Source of the DNA: Pestalotiopsis fici W106-1 | Lineage: Eukaryota > Ascomycota > Sordariomycetes > Amphisphaeriales > Sporocadaceae | DNA: 64,000 bases | Assembly (NCBI RefSeq): GCF_000516985.1 | Contig: NW_006917098.1 | Location: 1,984,001 to 2,048,000, forward strand | Reading direction: 5' to 3' | Part shown: positions 1 through 12,181 of the stretch, piece by piece | Numbering within the stretch: position 1 is the stretch's first letter | Layout of the letters: each line of letters starts with the position of its first letter | Notes under the pieces: generated by a model | Seen by the model: only the letters and a program-made list of their open reading frames with translations | Databases searched by the model: none | Told to the model about the DNA's origin: nothing | Translations under genes and position numbers: made by a program

Positions 1-200
1 CCCTCCCCCATGGGGTATTTTAGTTTTGGACCAGCATCACTGGCGTTGTTTTGCCGAATCAGGCTCAAGCGGCCCCCTGAAATGGCCACCATCTGTGGGT
101 AGTCTCCGCGATTGCGCTGGTAAGCGGCCAGAATTTCCGTTTGCAGATCATCAAGCGTCGCGCCCTTTTCCAGAGACAGGATACCATGGTCGCCTCTCAT
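1..200 (-). CDS. Possible 5' part of an unidentified gene, running off the left edge
   Basis: On the minus strand an ATG at 200-198 opens a frame that stays open for 66 codons to the window edge. It begins MRGDHGILSLEKG and continues with a stretch reading TLDDLQTEILAAYQ and later MVAISGG. The composition is protein-like rather than random (balanced charge, good codon mix), which is the only support for it. I do not recognise the family. It would be transcribed divergently from the sugar transporter that starts at 394, with 193 nt between the two ATGs. A catabolic enzyme sharing the promoter with the transporter would be a natural guess, but nothing visible in the fragment proves it. Confidence 0.4.
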   Translation of the reverse strand, partial: MRGDHGILSLEKGATLDDLQTEILAAYQRNRGDYPQMVAISGGRLSLIRQNNASDAGPKLKYPMGE

Positions 201-393
201 GTACCAAGTTCATTGATCTTATCTGATTTTGTGGGGTTAAGAGGGTAGGATGGCTGTCACAACCAGTATTTAAGATCAAGCATCAGACGCATCTTAATTG
301 CCTCATCCTCGCCAACCTCCGAGCATACCTGATTCCGCTTCCGTGGTGTGGGACCAACAAGCATTCAATATCCATCCGCCACATCCAATCATC
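201..393. promoter_or_regulatory. Putative divergent promoter of transporter and left-edge ORF
   Basis: This 193-nt gap separates the minus-strand start at 200 from the transporter start at 394. It must hold the transporter's leader and probably both promoters. No clear TATA box or recognised regulator site stands out. The call rests on position only. Confidence 0.3.
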
Positions 394-2308
394 ATGGACG
401 CCTACAAGGACAAATCCCAACCCGACTGCCAAGTCGAACACAATGAGGCACCCACTCATACAAAGGCCCACACCGACTTGGATGTCCTCGCACAGGATAT
501 ACCGTACGGACCAAGTGGCGTAAAGGGCATCCTCTCTTCCGGACCATACATACTCTCTGCCGCGTTCCTGGCGTCTCTGGGCGGCTTCTCCTTTGGCTAT
601 GACCAGGGCGTCATGGGCATTGTCAATGTGCTCCCGCAGTTCCACGCCGTCATCCCGCAAGCGGAGACGGCATTCGGCAAGGGCTTCATGACGGGCATGC
701 TCCTGCTCGGTGCCTTTGTCGGCTGCTGGTTCTACCCTTACATCTCGGATCGCTGGTCGAGAAAAAAAGCTCTCTTGTTGAGCTCCGTCATTTTTGTTAT
801 TGGTGGAGTCATACAGACGGCTGCGTACGATTACGCTACGCTCGTTGTCGGACGGACCATTGGAGGAATTGGGACGGGAACACTGGCTTTAGGTGCCCCC
901 GTGGTAAGTCATATCCATATACACGTCCGTCACCAGCTCTTTCATTGATATCAAGTCAGTACATCTCTGAAGTATCCCCGCCCCATCTCCGCGGAACTCT
1001 CCTAGTCTTGGAGTCCGTCTCGATCGTTTCCGGCGTCACGATTGCGTACTGGATCGCCTACGCGTGCAAGAACATTCCCAGCGACGCCTCGTGGCGCGTG
1101 CCCTTTGCCCTGCAGATCATTTCGGCCCTCATCCTGGGCGGCATGATTCAGCTGTTCCCTTACTCGCCCCGCTGGCTCGCCATGCAGGACCGACACGAGG
1201 AATGCTTGCAGAGTCTGTGTCAACTGCGGAAACTCCCGGATACCGACGACCGCGTCCAGGCAGAGTACCGGGGTATCCTTGCCGAAGTCAAGTTCCAGGT
1301 CGTCATGTTGGAGCGTCGCCATCCCGGTGTGCGCGGGCTCAAGTTGGAGATTGTGCAGTGGCTCGACTTGTTTGCGATCAAGCGGTGGAGGCGCACTGCT
1401 GTCGGCGTGGGTGTCTGCTTCTTTCAACAATTCCAAGGTATCAATGTGAGTTAAACCCGGTCTGAAAAGTGCAAATATGGAGAATAAGAGAGATAATAGA
1501 GAGAGAGAGAGAGACAACACTCGTATTATGGCACTGACAAGTCTAGGCATTCATCTACTACGCTCCAACGCTCTTTAGAAGCATTGGTCAATCCGATGAC
1601 ATGTCGCTCATTCTTTCCGGAATCTTCAATGCGCTGCAAATAGTCGGTGTGTGCATTGCCTTTGTGCTGATTGACAAGATCGGCCGGAGACCGCTCGCGA
1701 TCGGGGGCGGCCTCGGCAACATGACTTGCTTTGTGGTGATTGCGGCGCTCGTCGGCACGTACGAAGGCATCTGGGCTGACCACACCAGCGCCGGTTGGGC
1801 GTGCGTCGTCATGGCCTTTTTGTTCATCATTGTCTTTGGCGCTTCCTACTCCTCCCTCGGCTGGGCTCTCCCACCCGAGGTGTTCCCGGTCGGCATTCGC
1901 TCCAAGGGTGTTGCGTTTGCCGTTGCCATTAATTGGATTTCAAACTTTACAGTGTAAGTCCCGACAGCTACGAGAACAAGTATTGGTCGACCCCATTGAC
2001 TAAGAAACAATGACAGCGGGGTGGTGACTCCGCCCATGATTGAAAGTATCGGATACGGTACCTACATCTTCTTTGCCTGTTTCTGCGGGTTGGCTGCAAT
2101 TTGGGCTTACCTGCTTGTCCCAGAGGTAATAAAATCAACTAATTACTCGAAACAAGAACATAATACTAACACTGTTTTGAAGACTATGAACAAGACCCTT
2201 GAACAAATGGATGAAGCATTTGGAGATCTTAGTGGCCACGAAGAACAAGAGGTCATGAGAGAGATTATGGAGGATAATAATATTATCGGTGTGCAAAGAA
2301 CTGTGTAG
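394..2308 (+). CDS. MFS sugar (hexose-type) transporter
   Basis: Five exons: 394-903, 960-1445, 1547-1953, 2017-2125 and 2183-2308, giving 545 aa, the usual size for a fungal sugar porter. The start is the ATG of MDAYKDK; the frame upstream of it has no ATG. Family marks are visible: GGFSFGYDQGVMG in the first membrane helix, YISEVSPPHLRG after exon joining, FQQFQGIN joined to AFIYYAPTLF across the second intron, and VPE joined to TMNKTLEQMDEAFGD across the last one. About twelve membrane helices are expected in the plasma membrane, importing a hexose or related sugar by proton symport. The substrate cannot be told from the sequence. Intron 2 carries a GA-dinucleotide run near 1489-1513. A possible partial gene is transcribed divergently on its left. 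Confidence 0.93.
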
Positions 2309-2529
2309 AAGCATTTCAAAGATTTTACACTTATCCAAAGAAAATTACAAATGAAGAACGAGTTTGTATGAAGTTCTTAGCTACCCGCGAACACAAAAGC
2401 CATGAAATTCCATCCTCACACAGAGAGTAATGTCCTCCACCTGAATGTAGAACATTCCTGGCTGTCATGGTCGATTTCAAAAATGTGCCTACCATCACTT
2501 CCAACCGTGACTCCAGCTTCCCTCAGACA

Positions 2530-5500
2530 TTATCGCCCACCATCTTCGGCTCTATAAGGGCTGAACAGCCTATTTCTCGTTTGATTTAGTGTGTTGTTGA
2601 CACCAAACAAGTTGGGGTTTGCCTCTTGTTGTAGTGGAGGTGTTGAATGATCTGCATTGTAAGGACGGATCTGTTGTTGTCGTTCTTGTTGTGACGGTGG
2701 TGGTGGTGGTGGTAAATAGGCGGGAGAGCTGTAAGCCTGCGTCAGCGGTGGCTTTTGAGGGTGGCGGCTGTTTCCCGGCGGAAATTGGTTCGAGGGTGGC
2801 GACGCATGTACTGAACCATGATGAGCTGGCTGATAGTGGCTTTGCGTGTCTATTTGACTCGAGTAGCTCGTTTGCGACGAAAGTGGCGGTAAACGCGGCG
2901 GTAAACGCGGCGGTAAACGCGGCGGTAAACGTGGAGGTAAACGTGGCGGTGATTGGGGCGGCGAGCTCAGCTTTGTATTGTCGTTACCTGGGTTGTATGG
3001 AACATAATCTTTCGGTTGTTGAAGAAGCATAATCCTTTCTTGGCTACTCTGCGGCTCGCTGTAGACCGACCCTTGAGAGTGATTCTGCGTCCCATATGTA
3101 AAGGGAGCTGGTTTCCTTTGCACTGGGGCCGTAGTGTTTCTCTGTGGCAATTCATCATAATTGCGGCCAGCTTCGGTAGCTTGGTGATGATCACTCCATA
3201 TCGGCAGAGGATGGTTGTCAAGTGTGGTTTCTGCTTGTTGCTCCCAAGTCTCACGCCGCTGAGTTGGCTCATGGGTTGGAAATTGGTATAGCTCGTCGGC
3301 CGGGATCATGCCAACGGCAGAGTACAAATGAATGTTTTCGTTTCTGGGCATGGTGTACAAACCGAGTTTCTCTTGATCTTGCTGAGGCATGTTTGATGTT
3401 TCAATCTCATGGCGAATGTTGTCGACTGGCCATAAATTCTCTTCAAAGATCGTCTGATTGGTGGGTATCAGCGGATCAGTGGTGTTTGCAGATAGGGACA
3501 TGGGGAATTCATCTTCTGGTTTGGACCCATTCTCTTTGGTATCGGACAATTTCAGATCAGTCTCGGGCTCCTTTTGTTCACGACTTGATTCCACTCGTGA
3601 ATTGTGGTCTCTCATATTGTCCTGCTGAGCCACAGCCCTAGCTTCATTAACGACACTGATGATCCTATGGTGGCCATCGCCCATTTCCTTCCTGATGCCC
3701 GACAGTATGGTGGATGTATGCTTGATCAGAACGCTCAAAGTGTCCTCGGGGTCGTCCTTTTTTGAGGCTATCTGCAGAGCATTCAGCCCATCATTGTTTG
3801 TATGCATAACATCAGCGCCCTTGGCTAGCAAGAAGTTGACAAACTCGTCATCGGTTGAGGCCGCAGCTGCAATAAGAGCCGTGTCGCCATTGTTATTCGT
3901 GGCATCGATTTCTGCACCAGCTTCAAGGAGTTGTTCCAGAGGCTCTAGGCTCGCAATTCCTTTTGCGGTAATGATTAGGGCGGTATCTCCATCCTTGCCG
4001 CGAACGACGTTGACATTGGCGTTGGCAGAAATGAGCTTGCCAATGATCTCAATCTCGCAGTTGTCTGCCGCTGCGATGATAGGATAACAATCTTCTCCCC
4101 CTCCCAGGTTCGGGTCGGCGCCGTGCTCTAGTAAAATGTCGACTATCTCTGTGTGCCCATACTCACACGCTCCTTGGAGGGCCGTCTGTTGCGGAAATCC
4201 TGGGTTTTCTGTTCTCGCATCGACCTTGGCACCTCGGGACAATAGTTCATTTACAATCTTAATATGCCCCTCTGTTGCGGCTGCTTGCAATGCCCAGCCT
4301 TTATCGGAATTGACATCTGCGCCGTGATCAAGCAATAATTTCAGAATATCAAGCGTTCCGTCATATGCTGAAGCGGTGAGAGCATTGCCATATCTATTTT
4401 GAGTTAGCCTTAAGTTGTACGCACTGATGAGATACTCACCGATCACCCTGGGCATTAGCGTCGGCACCGAACCTATCCAACAATAGCCGGACTCTGTCAA
4501 TTTTCTTGTTGTCCGTGACCTTGTACAGAGACTGATCGATTTTTTCAGCAGAGATGTTACCGCTTGTGTATTCCCAAAGAGCTTCCAGAACCTCCAAGTC
4601 CTTTGTCCTCGTGACAGCTTTGTAAAAGACTTCGTCGCAGTTGAGATTTCTCCTCTTCTCAAGGAGAATCTTTGTGATTTCCCAGTAACCCTTTTTTGCA
4701 GCCATGTCTAGGGCGGCTTGATAGTCATCGTCGCCATGTTCGAAAGGCAGGAGCTTGTTCAATACTTCGAGGCTTCCCACTTTAGCGGCAGCAACCAATG
4801 CTCTGCTGTATTCTTCAGGCGCAAGCTGGTCTGCATATTCTTTCATCAGGTACTCCAGCATGGACACATCTGATAGGGAAGCAGCTTGTGCAAGTGGTGT
4901 CTCGATACCATCGCGGTCAATTGACAACTTGACACCGTGATGCACTAGAAGCTCTATGGTGGCTAGATTTCCTGAGGAGATTGCCGAGTTGAGCACAAGT
5001 CCTGAATATTCGCTGAATGCGTTTAGGCTCGCGCCCTGGAGAATGAGCTTTTTCATAACTCCGATATGACCATTCTCCGCAGCCAAATGGAGAGGCGTAT
5101 CAGCCATCTCTTTCTCGTTAGCGTTGATCTCTGCTTTCCTATGGAGCAACTCTTCAACCATATCTGCATGGCCAAACATGCAGGCTAAACAAAGCTTGTC
5201 AAGGATTCCGGAGTTAGTTGAATTCCATGGAACCATAAATTACAAGTGCTAACTTACTGGAGTGAAAGACCATTTGTCGGGAACATCCAATTCGTCTTGG
5301 TGTCCATTCTCAATAAGTACCGTGAGCAAGCGTCGAAATCCTATTGCTGCAACGACATGGAGTGCATTCATACTCCTAGTATCGTTGTACTTGAAATCTG
5401 TCGTGTGCCTATCGTATTCTGCCATCCACCGGCGTCTCACGAGTGACCCGACTTTCCAAAATTCATCGTCAAGGCCGAGATCGTCGGCAAATCCAATGGT

Positions 5501-8311
5501 TGCTCTACTGCCATGATGTAGCCAATTCCTGACCATGTATGGTAGTGCTCCCTTTTCTTTGAGATGCTGAGCTTCTGGGTCTGAATCAGAATCTGATTCA
5601 TATTCCTCTGAATCCTCATTGTCTTCGGTTGAGGTATCTTCATTATCATAGCCTTGACTATCCGCCTCAGACTCTGTTCCATCGTCCGAATCATTGTCGT
5701 CATCACTGTCGGTATTACTTGCAATGCCAGCTTCTGAGCCTTGATCTTCCGCATCAAGATCTTCGGAAGGAAGTGGATGCTCTGTTTCTGGAAAGCCGAA
5801 CTTGTCTTTCAAGTACGCCAATGATCTTAATGACAGGAGACCATGTTGTCTCGCTGTTTCCTGAGCTGATAGTCCAAGCAACTCTTCACAACTGTCGACG
5901 AGGTGTTGCTTCACTGCACTATTCATGAAGCCCACCTTGTCTTTCATGAGTACAAGTGGCCTGCACATTTCAATCAACTCCCTGATTTCTTGGTCATGGT
6001 ATTCAGATCCATAGCACAAGACAGCAAGTTCAGCTAGGGTCGGCTCCTCGATGGTAAGTATGAGAGCTCGAAGCATCTCCTCGATATTTTCCCTCTGCTC
6101 TCCTGACAATCTAAAAATTCGAAGCCACGCGTTCTTGAGTAAAGCACTGAGCTCATTTGGCGTCTCTTCGAGAACTCTCCGCACTCGGACATCACTTTCA
6201 GCCTCGGGTAGCTCTTCGAGTTGGAGACAGGCAATGTCTATCCAGGATATGTTCTGCGCCCTTTCACCGATCAGGCTATGAGCAAACCAAGCAAGAGCGT
6301 TGTTGTACTTCTTGGTGTCTTTCAGCTGGCCCACCTTACTTCTGGCGTGTATCTGCAGTGATTTTGCGAATTGGCTGCCAAACCTTTGGTCTTCTAGGTT
6401 GATGACTCGAAGGCGCTCGAGACTTAGGGCTTTTTGGATTGCGTATGTTGGACGGCTTGTAATGAGCCATTTTGCCATGATCCGGCCAGGTACCATGATT
6501 TGACCGTCATCAAGCTCAAGACTCAATAAGTTCAATAGCTTGAGTGTGGAATCAGAGTCCTCTGGAAGCAGGTGCAGGTTGCTCAAGACAATGTAGACAC
6601 GGTTGCCTGTAAACTCATCGGCAAGAATGCCTTGTAATGCCTTCCACAGGTTCTCCACACTAGGCGTCGCGCGTGACTTGGGCGCCCCTCCATTCTTGAC
6701 CTTCTCCTTGACAAAGTCTTTGGCGTGGGTCGCCAGGACTTTTTGCTGATCAATGAGTTGCCAAATTATGGATTTGAGACAATCCTCGGCGGAGCAGTAG
6801 TCCGTTCCTGCGACGCACAAGAAGTACGCAAACAGAACTGGTTCACCGTCCTCTTGTTTCTCAACAAGATTCTCCACGTCAGACAGAGCGGCGAGCATAG
6901 CACCTGTCTTGCCCCTGCCCTCTGGGGCCCGGATCCAGAGCCCGTCGACCTTTGCGGCTTCACTTTCGTCCGTCTCCGTCTTCTCAACATTTGCGAGCCA
7001 TTCGACATAGTCAGGCTCCTGAGAAATAAGAGCCGATTCCTTGAGCCTCTTGGTCAGCCCTTTTCGGATGCTGTCAGGCTGTAGTCGTGTACCATCAAGC
7101 GCACCCCTTACACTCTTGAAAGCAGGCCAATCTATACCGCGTGCGGAACCCAATCGATTTTTCGCTGTCTTCTTGGCACCGTGAATTATCCGTTTCAAAC
7201 GACCTTCGACCATGTTCCACCGTAGATCTTTGGCGCTATCAAACTTGACAAGGTTTCTGTGGTTGCTTGCTAGACCTTGATTTGGCACGTCACCCTCAAA
7301 TATTGCAGAGTCCCGACTGACAAACTCTGCAATGTCCTTGGGTGTGTAGCGCTTGGCGAGACCAAAGGGATCGGGTAGGCGGGCCATTTCGGCCAAGTCT
7401 GTAGTCTGCTCTTCCCAAAAGCACAAGAGTTCGATTCTATACTCTGTCTTGGCAGCAACTCGTCTGAACTCGTCTCTTAATTCTTGAAGTGCGCTGTTAC
7501 CGGGTTTCAACATGTCCATTAATTGTGATTGGTGGGCCTTGTTGAACTTTTCTGCATAGTAGGCAAACACTACAACGCTCTGAGTTAGTGATCATTCCAC
7601 GTGTACACCAAAGTACAGCGCATTTTTGAGTTCAAGGTGATGCTAAGGATGCACCTTCACTACAAGAAGATGAACATCCACTAAACGGGGTAGGCAAGTC
7701 GAGACACGTGGATTAACTCACTGGATCCCCAAGCGGCGGCCGGAGCTCCTTTGAAAGGCGTGCCAAAGAACACTGCGGCCGAGGTGGCCTCCAACATGAC
7801 TGGGAAGTTCTCTTGCTGCGCGTTCATCATTGTGATGGCTTTAGCAATCACCAAGCCACCCATGCTATGGCCAATGAAGACAATCGGTCTCTGTTTACAC
7901 TTTTCTCGTTTGGCTTTGAGAGCACAGAGAAGCGTCATGGATATATTTTCCATGGATTGAAATGGAATTTTGAGTCGACCTTGCCATGCAGACTCGTACA
8001 TGAACAAGAGAATTCGTGCTTTTGGGAAATTTGCACGAATTCCGTCTGGACTTTCCATCCAATTCCAGTCACCTTTGGTTGCTTTCCAACTTTCTAACGG
8101 ATGAGCTGCCAGTCCAGGGACAAAGACAATACTGACAGCATTAGCCAATATGCTTTCGATTGAGGCCGTAATCATACTCAATGCTTGATTTTTGGTTATC
8201 ATTTTCAGCCGGATATACCACTTTCAGGCCTTGCTGAACATCGTCATATTTTCTGACTCGATCGCTCGCGCCGACTGGCCGCTTTTGGGTGCTTTCACGT
8301 CGCAAGGACAT
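2530..8311 (-). CDS. NLR-type receptor: alpha/beta-hydrolase, NACHT-like, ankyrin repeats, proline-rich tail
   Basis: Five exons on the minus strand (8311-8178, 8131-7722, 7569-5258, 5194-4440, 4393-2530) give 1824 aa. The ATG at 8311 starts MSLRRESTQKRP; splicing the 46-nt first intron joins SSI to DIVFVPGLAAHP, the usual opening of fungal lipase-like NLR effector domains. The serine-hydrolase elbow GHSMGGLV places the nucleophile near Ser134. The nucleotide-binding region has a usable Walker A (APEGRGKTG, about residue 396-404), but the Walker B position reads VYIVLSNLHLL, without the acidic residues. A strongly acidic Asp/Glu/Ser linker (about residues 820-900) precedes at least ten ankyrin-type repeats, for example TPLHLAAENGHIGV and TALIAAAAS. 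The last 250 residues are rich in Pro, Gln and Ser, with tandem PPRL units. The inferred role is a self/non-self sensor whose hydrolase domain is the effector. Trigger and substrate are unknown. Confidence 0.88.
2884..2950. repeat. 12-bp tandem repeat encoding LPPR units
   Basis: About five copies of a 12-bp unit (plus-strand form gcggcggtaaac) sit in the last exon of the large receptor. The unit is a multiple of three, so gain or loss of copies keeps the frame and only changes the number of PPRL motifs in the proline-rich tail. Copies toward the right end carry single-base changes. Confidence 0.85.
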
Positions 8312-8866
8312 GATGTCTTTGTAGGAGCCGAGCTAGATAGTCCGTAATGAAATGAAGGAGAATTAGGCGGAGAAAAATTTGGCCACGGTGCAGTTTACAG
8401 ATACTTTGTGCCAATTGCAACAAATGATAAGTCTCTCATCATTTCCATATCAACTCTGGGGTAATTGGTTAGTATCACACTCATTGCTGTTTCTTTTCTT
8501 TTAATCAAATCTTGCTTGCTGATGGGAACACGTGATGTAAGCAACAAGTCTTACAATGTCCCCAGAGGTGGCCGGCATGGTGGGCTGAGCCATTGTGGCT
8601 CATGGATAAATGCACGATGTAACCCTGGAAGTATGCATTGGTAAATCCTTTTGAAAAGAGCTGACCCAAAGCGGATTCCCCTCAATGGAGGGCAAAAGGC
8701 TGCGACCAGGTATCACCATGCGAGTCCTGCATATGCACAGCTGACCGAGCTCCAGCAAACATGCAATCAAAGCAATTTTTCTATCCAGCTCATCAAATCT
8801 TTTCGTTTTTCACGTGCATGGAACTGTGCTACTTATCGCATTGATACCTCTTTCTCCCCCCACGCA
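8312..8866. other. Intergenic region between two divergent genes
   Basis: These 555 nt separate the divergent starts of the large receptor (8311, minus) and the DUF6601-type gene (8867, plus). Open frames here lack an ATG and resemble no family. I see no RNA gene or mobile element. Confidence 0.4.
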
Positions 8867-9957
8867 ATGGATGGGAGCTGGAGTCAGGTGGGTACAGAAT
8901 ACAAATCTTAGATTGATAAAAAGAATGTTTTCCACTAACGTGATGCAAGGCTTGCCCATTCAAGACGCGGCTATTGGAGGCGGCAAAAACCGACGCAGAC
9001 CACGATGACCTCGAAGTCCTTCTGCCTGCTTCACTTCGCATCCGTGATGAGATTACAATTCCCAGGCTGGAAGAGACGCGATGGATAAAAAAAGAACTCG
9101 ACTTGACGAGGCTCAACCAAATGTTTGGCTACTTGTGGTTGGCGGGTCGGCCCATGCCGCCCCGACCGCTTCATTATCAATTGTTGCTCGGGCGCGACAT
9201 CATGATCACGGAGCAGATGGACTTGCACCTGGTTTGGACAGGCAGTCGAATGTTTCTCAAGCCTCTTCCTCGATTCCTGCTCGAGCCACAGTTGTGGACC
9301 CAATTTCTGTGCTGTAAACAACAGTGCAACTGCAGGGGAACGAACAAGCAGTCAGCGGAGATTCAAGGAGCCGAGTGCAAGCGGTCGCTCTGGAGAGCCG
9401 CTAATGGTTTCCTCTTCTCTTATGCGGCGCTGATCAGCTACGAAAGTGATTTTCGCATCGCCCAGGAGAAGAACCTTATTCCGCCCGAGGTTTCCTGGCT
9501 TGCTTGGAGAGCCTTTGTGCGAGAGCTGAAAACAGAGGGTATCTACGGCAGGGTGGACCCCCGCTTTTTGTATGGAGAGCTGCGGCTGGGGCGACTGAGC
9601 AAAATCCATCGATTATCGCACTTGTCATTGCGGGGTTACTCTCAAGCCTGGAATCAGTACGCGTCCCTTTTCGAGACCAACTTTACTCTCATCGCCTCGG
9701 TCGTTGTATACGTCGCCTTCATCCTGGGGGCGATGCAGACTGGTCTTTCAACATCATACGCAGAAAACGATGCCTTTCAAGCCGCAAGCTGGGGATTCAC
9801 AGTCTTTTCTATATTAGGACTTGTCATTGTCACGGTCTTGGTATTCTTGTTGTTTTTGGCCATGTTTGCCAGCAATACAGTGGCAACATTGTCATACCGA
9901 AAGAAGAGGATGCGTGATATTTCTAATCATTCGCAAGGCGTATCTACAGAGCCTTGA
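8867..9957 (+). CDS. DUF6601-type fungal membrane protein
   Basis: Two exons, 8867-8887 and 8950-9957, giving 342 aa. The long second exon has no ATG before its first conserved block. A short first exon encoding MDGSWSQ, with a GTGGGT donor and a ctaac branch site before the acceptor at 8949, supplies one in phase. The product has an N-terminal soluble part (LPRFLLEPQLW, then a short cysteine-rich piece with CCKQQC), the family block GFLFSYAALISYESDF, then YGELRLGRLSKIHRL, and two hydrophobic helices near the C-terminus (SVVVYVAFILGAMQTGL, then FTVFSILGLVIVTVLVFLLF). This layout recalls the uncharacterised fungal DUF6601 family. It is probably anchored in a membrane; no activity is known or visible. 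Confidence 0.78.
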
Positions 9958-10369
9958 TATTTAATGCGAAGAGAATCAAGTCGTGACAGGGATAAAACGG
10001 TATCAGTGAAAACAAATCAAATGACGGAGAATGCGTAACCATTATTATGTAGAACACGGGTCTTAGCATGGCCTTTCCTTTTCAGGGCTCTACAATTAAT
10101 AGACAAGATCAAACATTTCGCAGCCCTCGCTTCAATAAAACTGTTCACATATGTCATTGGCTTTCATATGAGTGAGTGGAACGTGGTGAGAGAAAAGTTC
10201 CGATCACGTGCACTCTGTTTTTCCGCCAAATAGCGGCTCCGTGGATCCAGCCACAACCAGTTTTGCCTATAATTACGAGGCCTGTAGAAAGATGCATAAA
10301 ACTTCAAAGTTAATGACAATCGTGTCGACTACATGTCATCCATCCCCATCTTGACATCACAAAGTCACC
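9958..10369. other. Intergenic, promoter side of the oxidase gene
   Basis: 412 nt upstream of the amine oxidase gene. A CACGTG palindrome lies at about 10205-10210, a site type used by bHLH factors; its use here is unproven. Nothing else was identified. Confidence 0.3.
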
Positions 10370-11793
10370 ATGGATAAGAACAGTAGAGTTGTGATTATTG
10401 GGGCAGGCCTATTTGGTCTAAGTGCCGCCCACCAACTCGCATCGGAAGGATATCGCAATATCCTGGTTCTAGATAGACACATGCCACCAGTAAGCACATC
10501 CTGCTCTGATTGCGAATGCATTGCATGTTTTCACAAGTCTAACAATTCAAGGCTCCTGACGCCTCGAGCAATGACATTTCGCGCATTGTCCGATTCGATT
10601 ATGCCGACGAGGATTATTTGGACATTGCTCACGAAGCATACCAGAAATGGCGAGATAACCCCAAGTATAAAGGAATCTTTTATCCCACACCATACATTCT
10701 AGCCTGTAACCAGAGCGCCTATGGCCGAGCTTGGGTTGAGAAGACAACTGCGGCACTGAGCAAGCGTAACTTGCCGTTTCAAAATCTGCATGATGGAGAT
10801 GATGCGCGCAAAAGATACCCTGTCCTGACTGGACAACTGGCAAACCCTGGCTTTGTCGGCTACACTAACCATCAAGCTGGCTGGGCTGACGCCACAAAAG
10901 GAACGACCCAGCTCCGTGATGAATGCATCCAAGCGGGCGTCTCCTTCATCAGCGGTCGTGCTGGCACGGTTGTTGGATTTGAGATTGACTCAACCAACAA
11001 GATCACAGCAGTACAAACTATGGCTGCATCTACCTTGGAGGGCGACTTGTTTATTCTCACAGCTGGTGCCTGGGTCTCAAGCCTGGTCCCCATGTACGGG
11101 TCGGCGCTGGCCACAGCTCAGGCACTGGGCTACATTCGACTCACGGATGATGAGATGGAAAATTTCAAAGACCTTCCCATCTACGTCAATTGTGCAACCG
11201 GTTTCTTCAACTTTCCGCCCCACGAGGAGACCAAGATGCTAAAGGTGGCCGTGCATGGATGGGGCTATACCCGTAGTCCCGAGAACGGTGATCTTTACAA
11301 TACGGGCAAGGGTCAGGACCTCTCCATGCCGCCGTTGCCTCCACGTGCCCAACGCGCCAACTTTGTTCCCGGGGAAGCGGAAGCGCGACTGAGAGAAGGT
11401 CTGCGGGAGATTTTGCCCGAGCTAGGCGACCGGTCATTTGACAAATTGGCGCTTTGCTGGTACACGGACACGCCTACAGGCGATTTCATCATGGATTATC
11501 ACCCAGACTACAAGAATCTGTTCGTTGGAGGCGGCTGCAGTGGACAGTAAGAAATTCCGTATCTCATTTCAAAGGCGACGGCTAATTTTCAATGTTACAG
11601 TGCGTTCAAATTCATGCCAGTCCTTCCAAAGTACATTGGTCAAGCCATCCACAAGACACTACCAGATCAATTGTCAGCAAAGTGGCGTTTCCGCAAGGAG
11701 TTTCAAGGCAAAACTGATGCGTTCTTGGGCGACGGAAGTCGTGGAGGGCCATTACGAAGAGAGCTGACTCGCCATGAATCTGCCAAGTTATAA
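10370..11793 (+). CDS. Fructosyl-amine (Amadori product) oxidase, FAD-dependent, peroxisomal
   Basis: Three exons, 10370-10489, 10552-11546 and 11601-11793, giving 435 aa, matching fungal amadoriases (about 435-440 aa). The N-terminus has the FAD-binding beta-alpha-beta motif VIIGAGLFGLSAAHQL. The C-terminal third carries CWYTDTPTGDFIMDYHP and, across the last intron, GGCSGHAFKFMPVLPKYIG, the flavin-attachment region typical of the sarcosine oxidase/fructosyl amino acid oxidase group. The last three residues are AKL, a peroxisomal targeting signal type 1. The expected reaction is oxidative deglycation of fructosyl amino acids, giving the free amine, glucosone and hydrogen peroxide, which peroxisomal catalase could remove. 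A Zn2Cys6 regulator gene follows on the same strand and may control it, though that is only inferred from position. Sarcosine or pipecolate oxidase is the main alternative. Confidence 0.9.
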
Positions 11794-12181
11794 GCGGATG
11801 TCTAGACTGTAGTTCTTTGACAACCAAAATTGCATGCAGTCACTTCCCATTTTGTCACTATTCTGGCTTATGGTAACTGGCATCGCAAAATTAGGTAAAT
11901 GATATAAAGAACTAGTAGTGCACAGAAGGACGAGGAGAAAGTAAAATACTTGATTTCGGCAGCTAAATAAATTCCAACGCTAGGCATGATGTATACTACC
12001 TCCTCCTAGCGCGTGGAGTTGCGGTCACGTGGTCGGTGTTTAACCTAGGTTCAGATCCACCACTTCCGGAATTTCGATCAAACCTTGGAACTTGAAAGGA
12101 TTTACGGACATTTTTGCAAGACAATTGCCGCTCCTTCAATCCAACACATGCTCATTTTACCTGCCGGAGTCCAAGTGCACC
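11794..12181. other. Intergenic, oxidase to Zn2Cys6 gene
   Basis: 388 nt holding the 3' end of the oxidase transcript and the promoter of the transcription factor. It is AT-rich, and no motif could be assigned with confidence. Confidence 0.3.
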
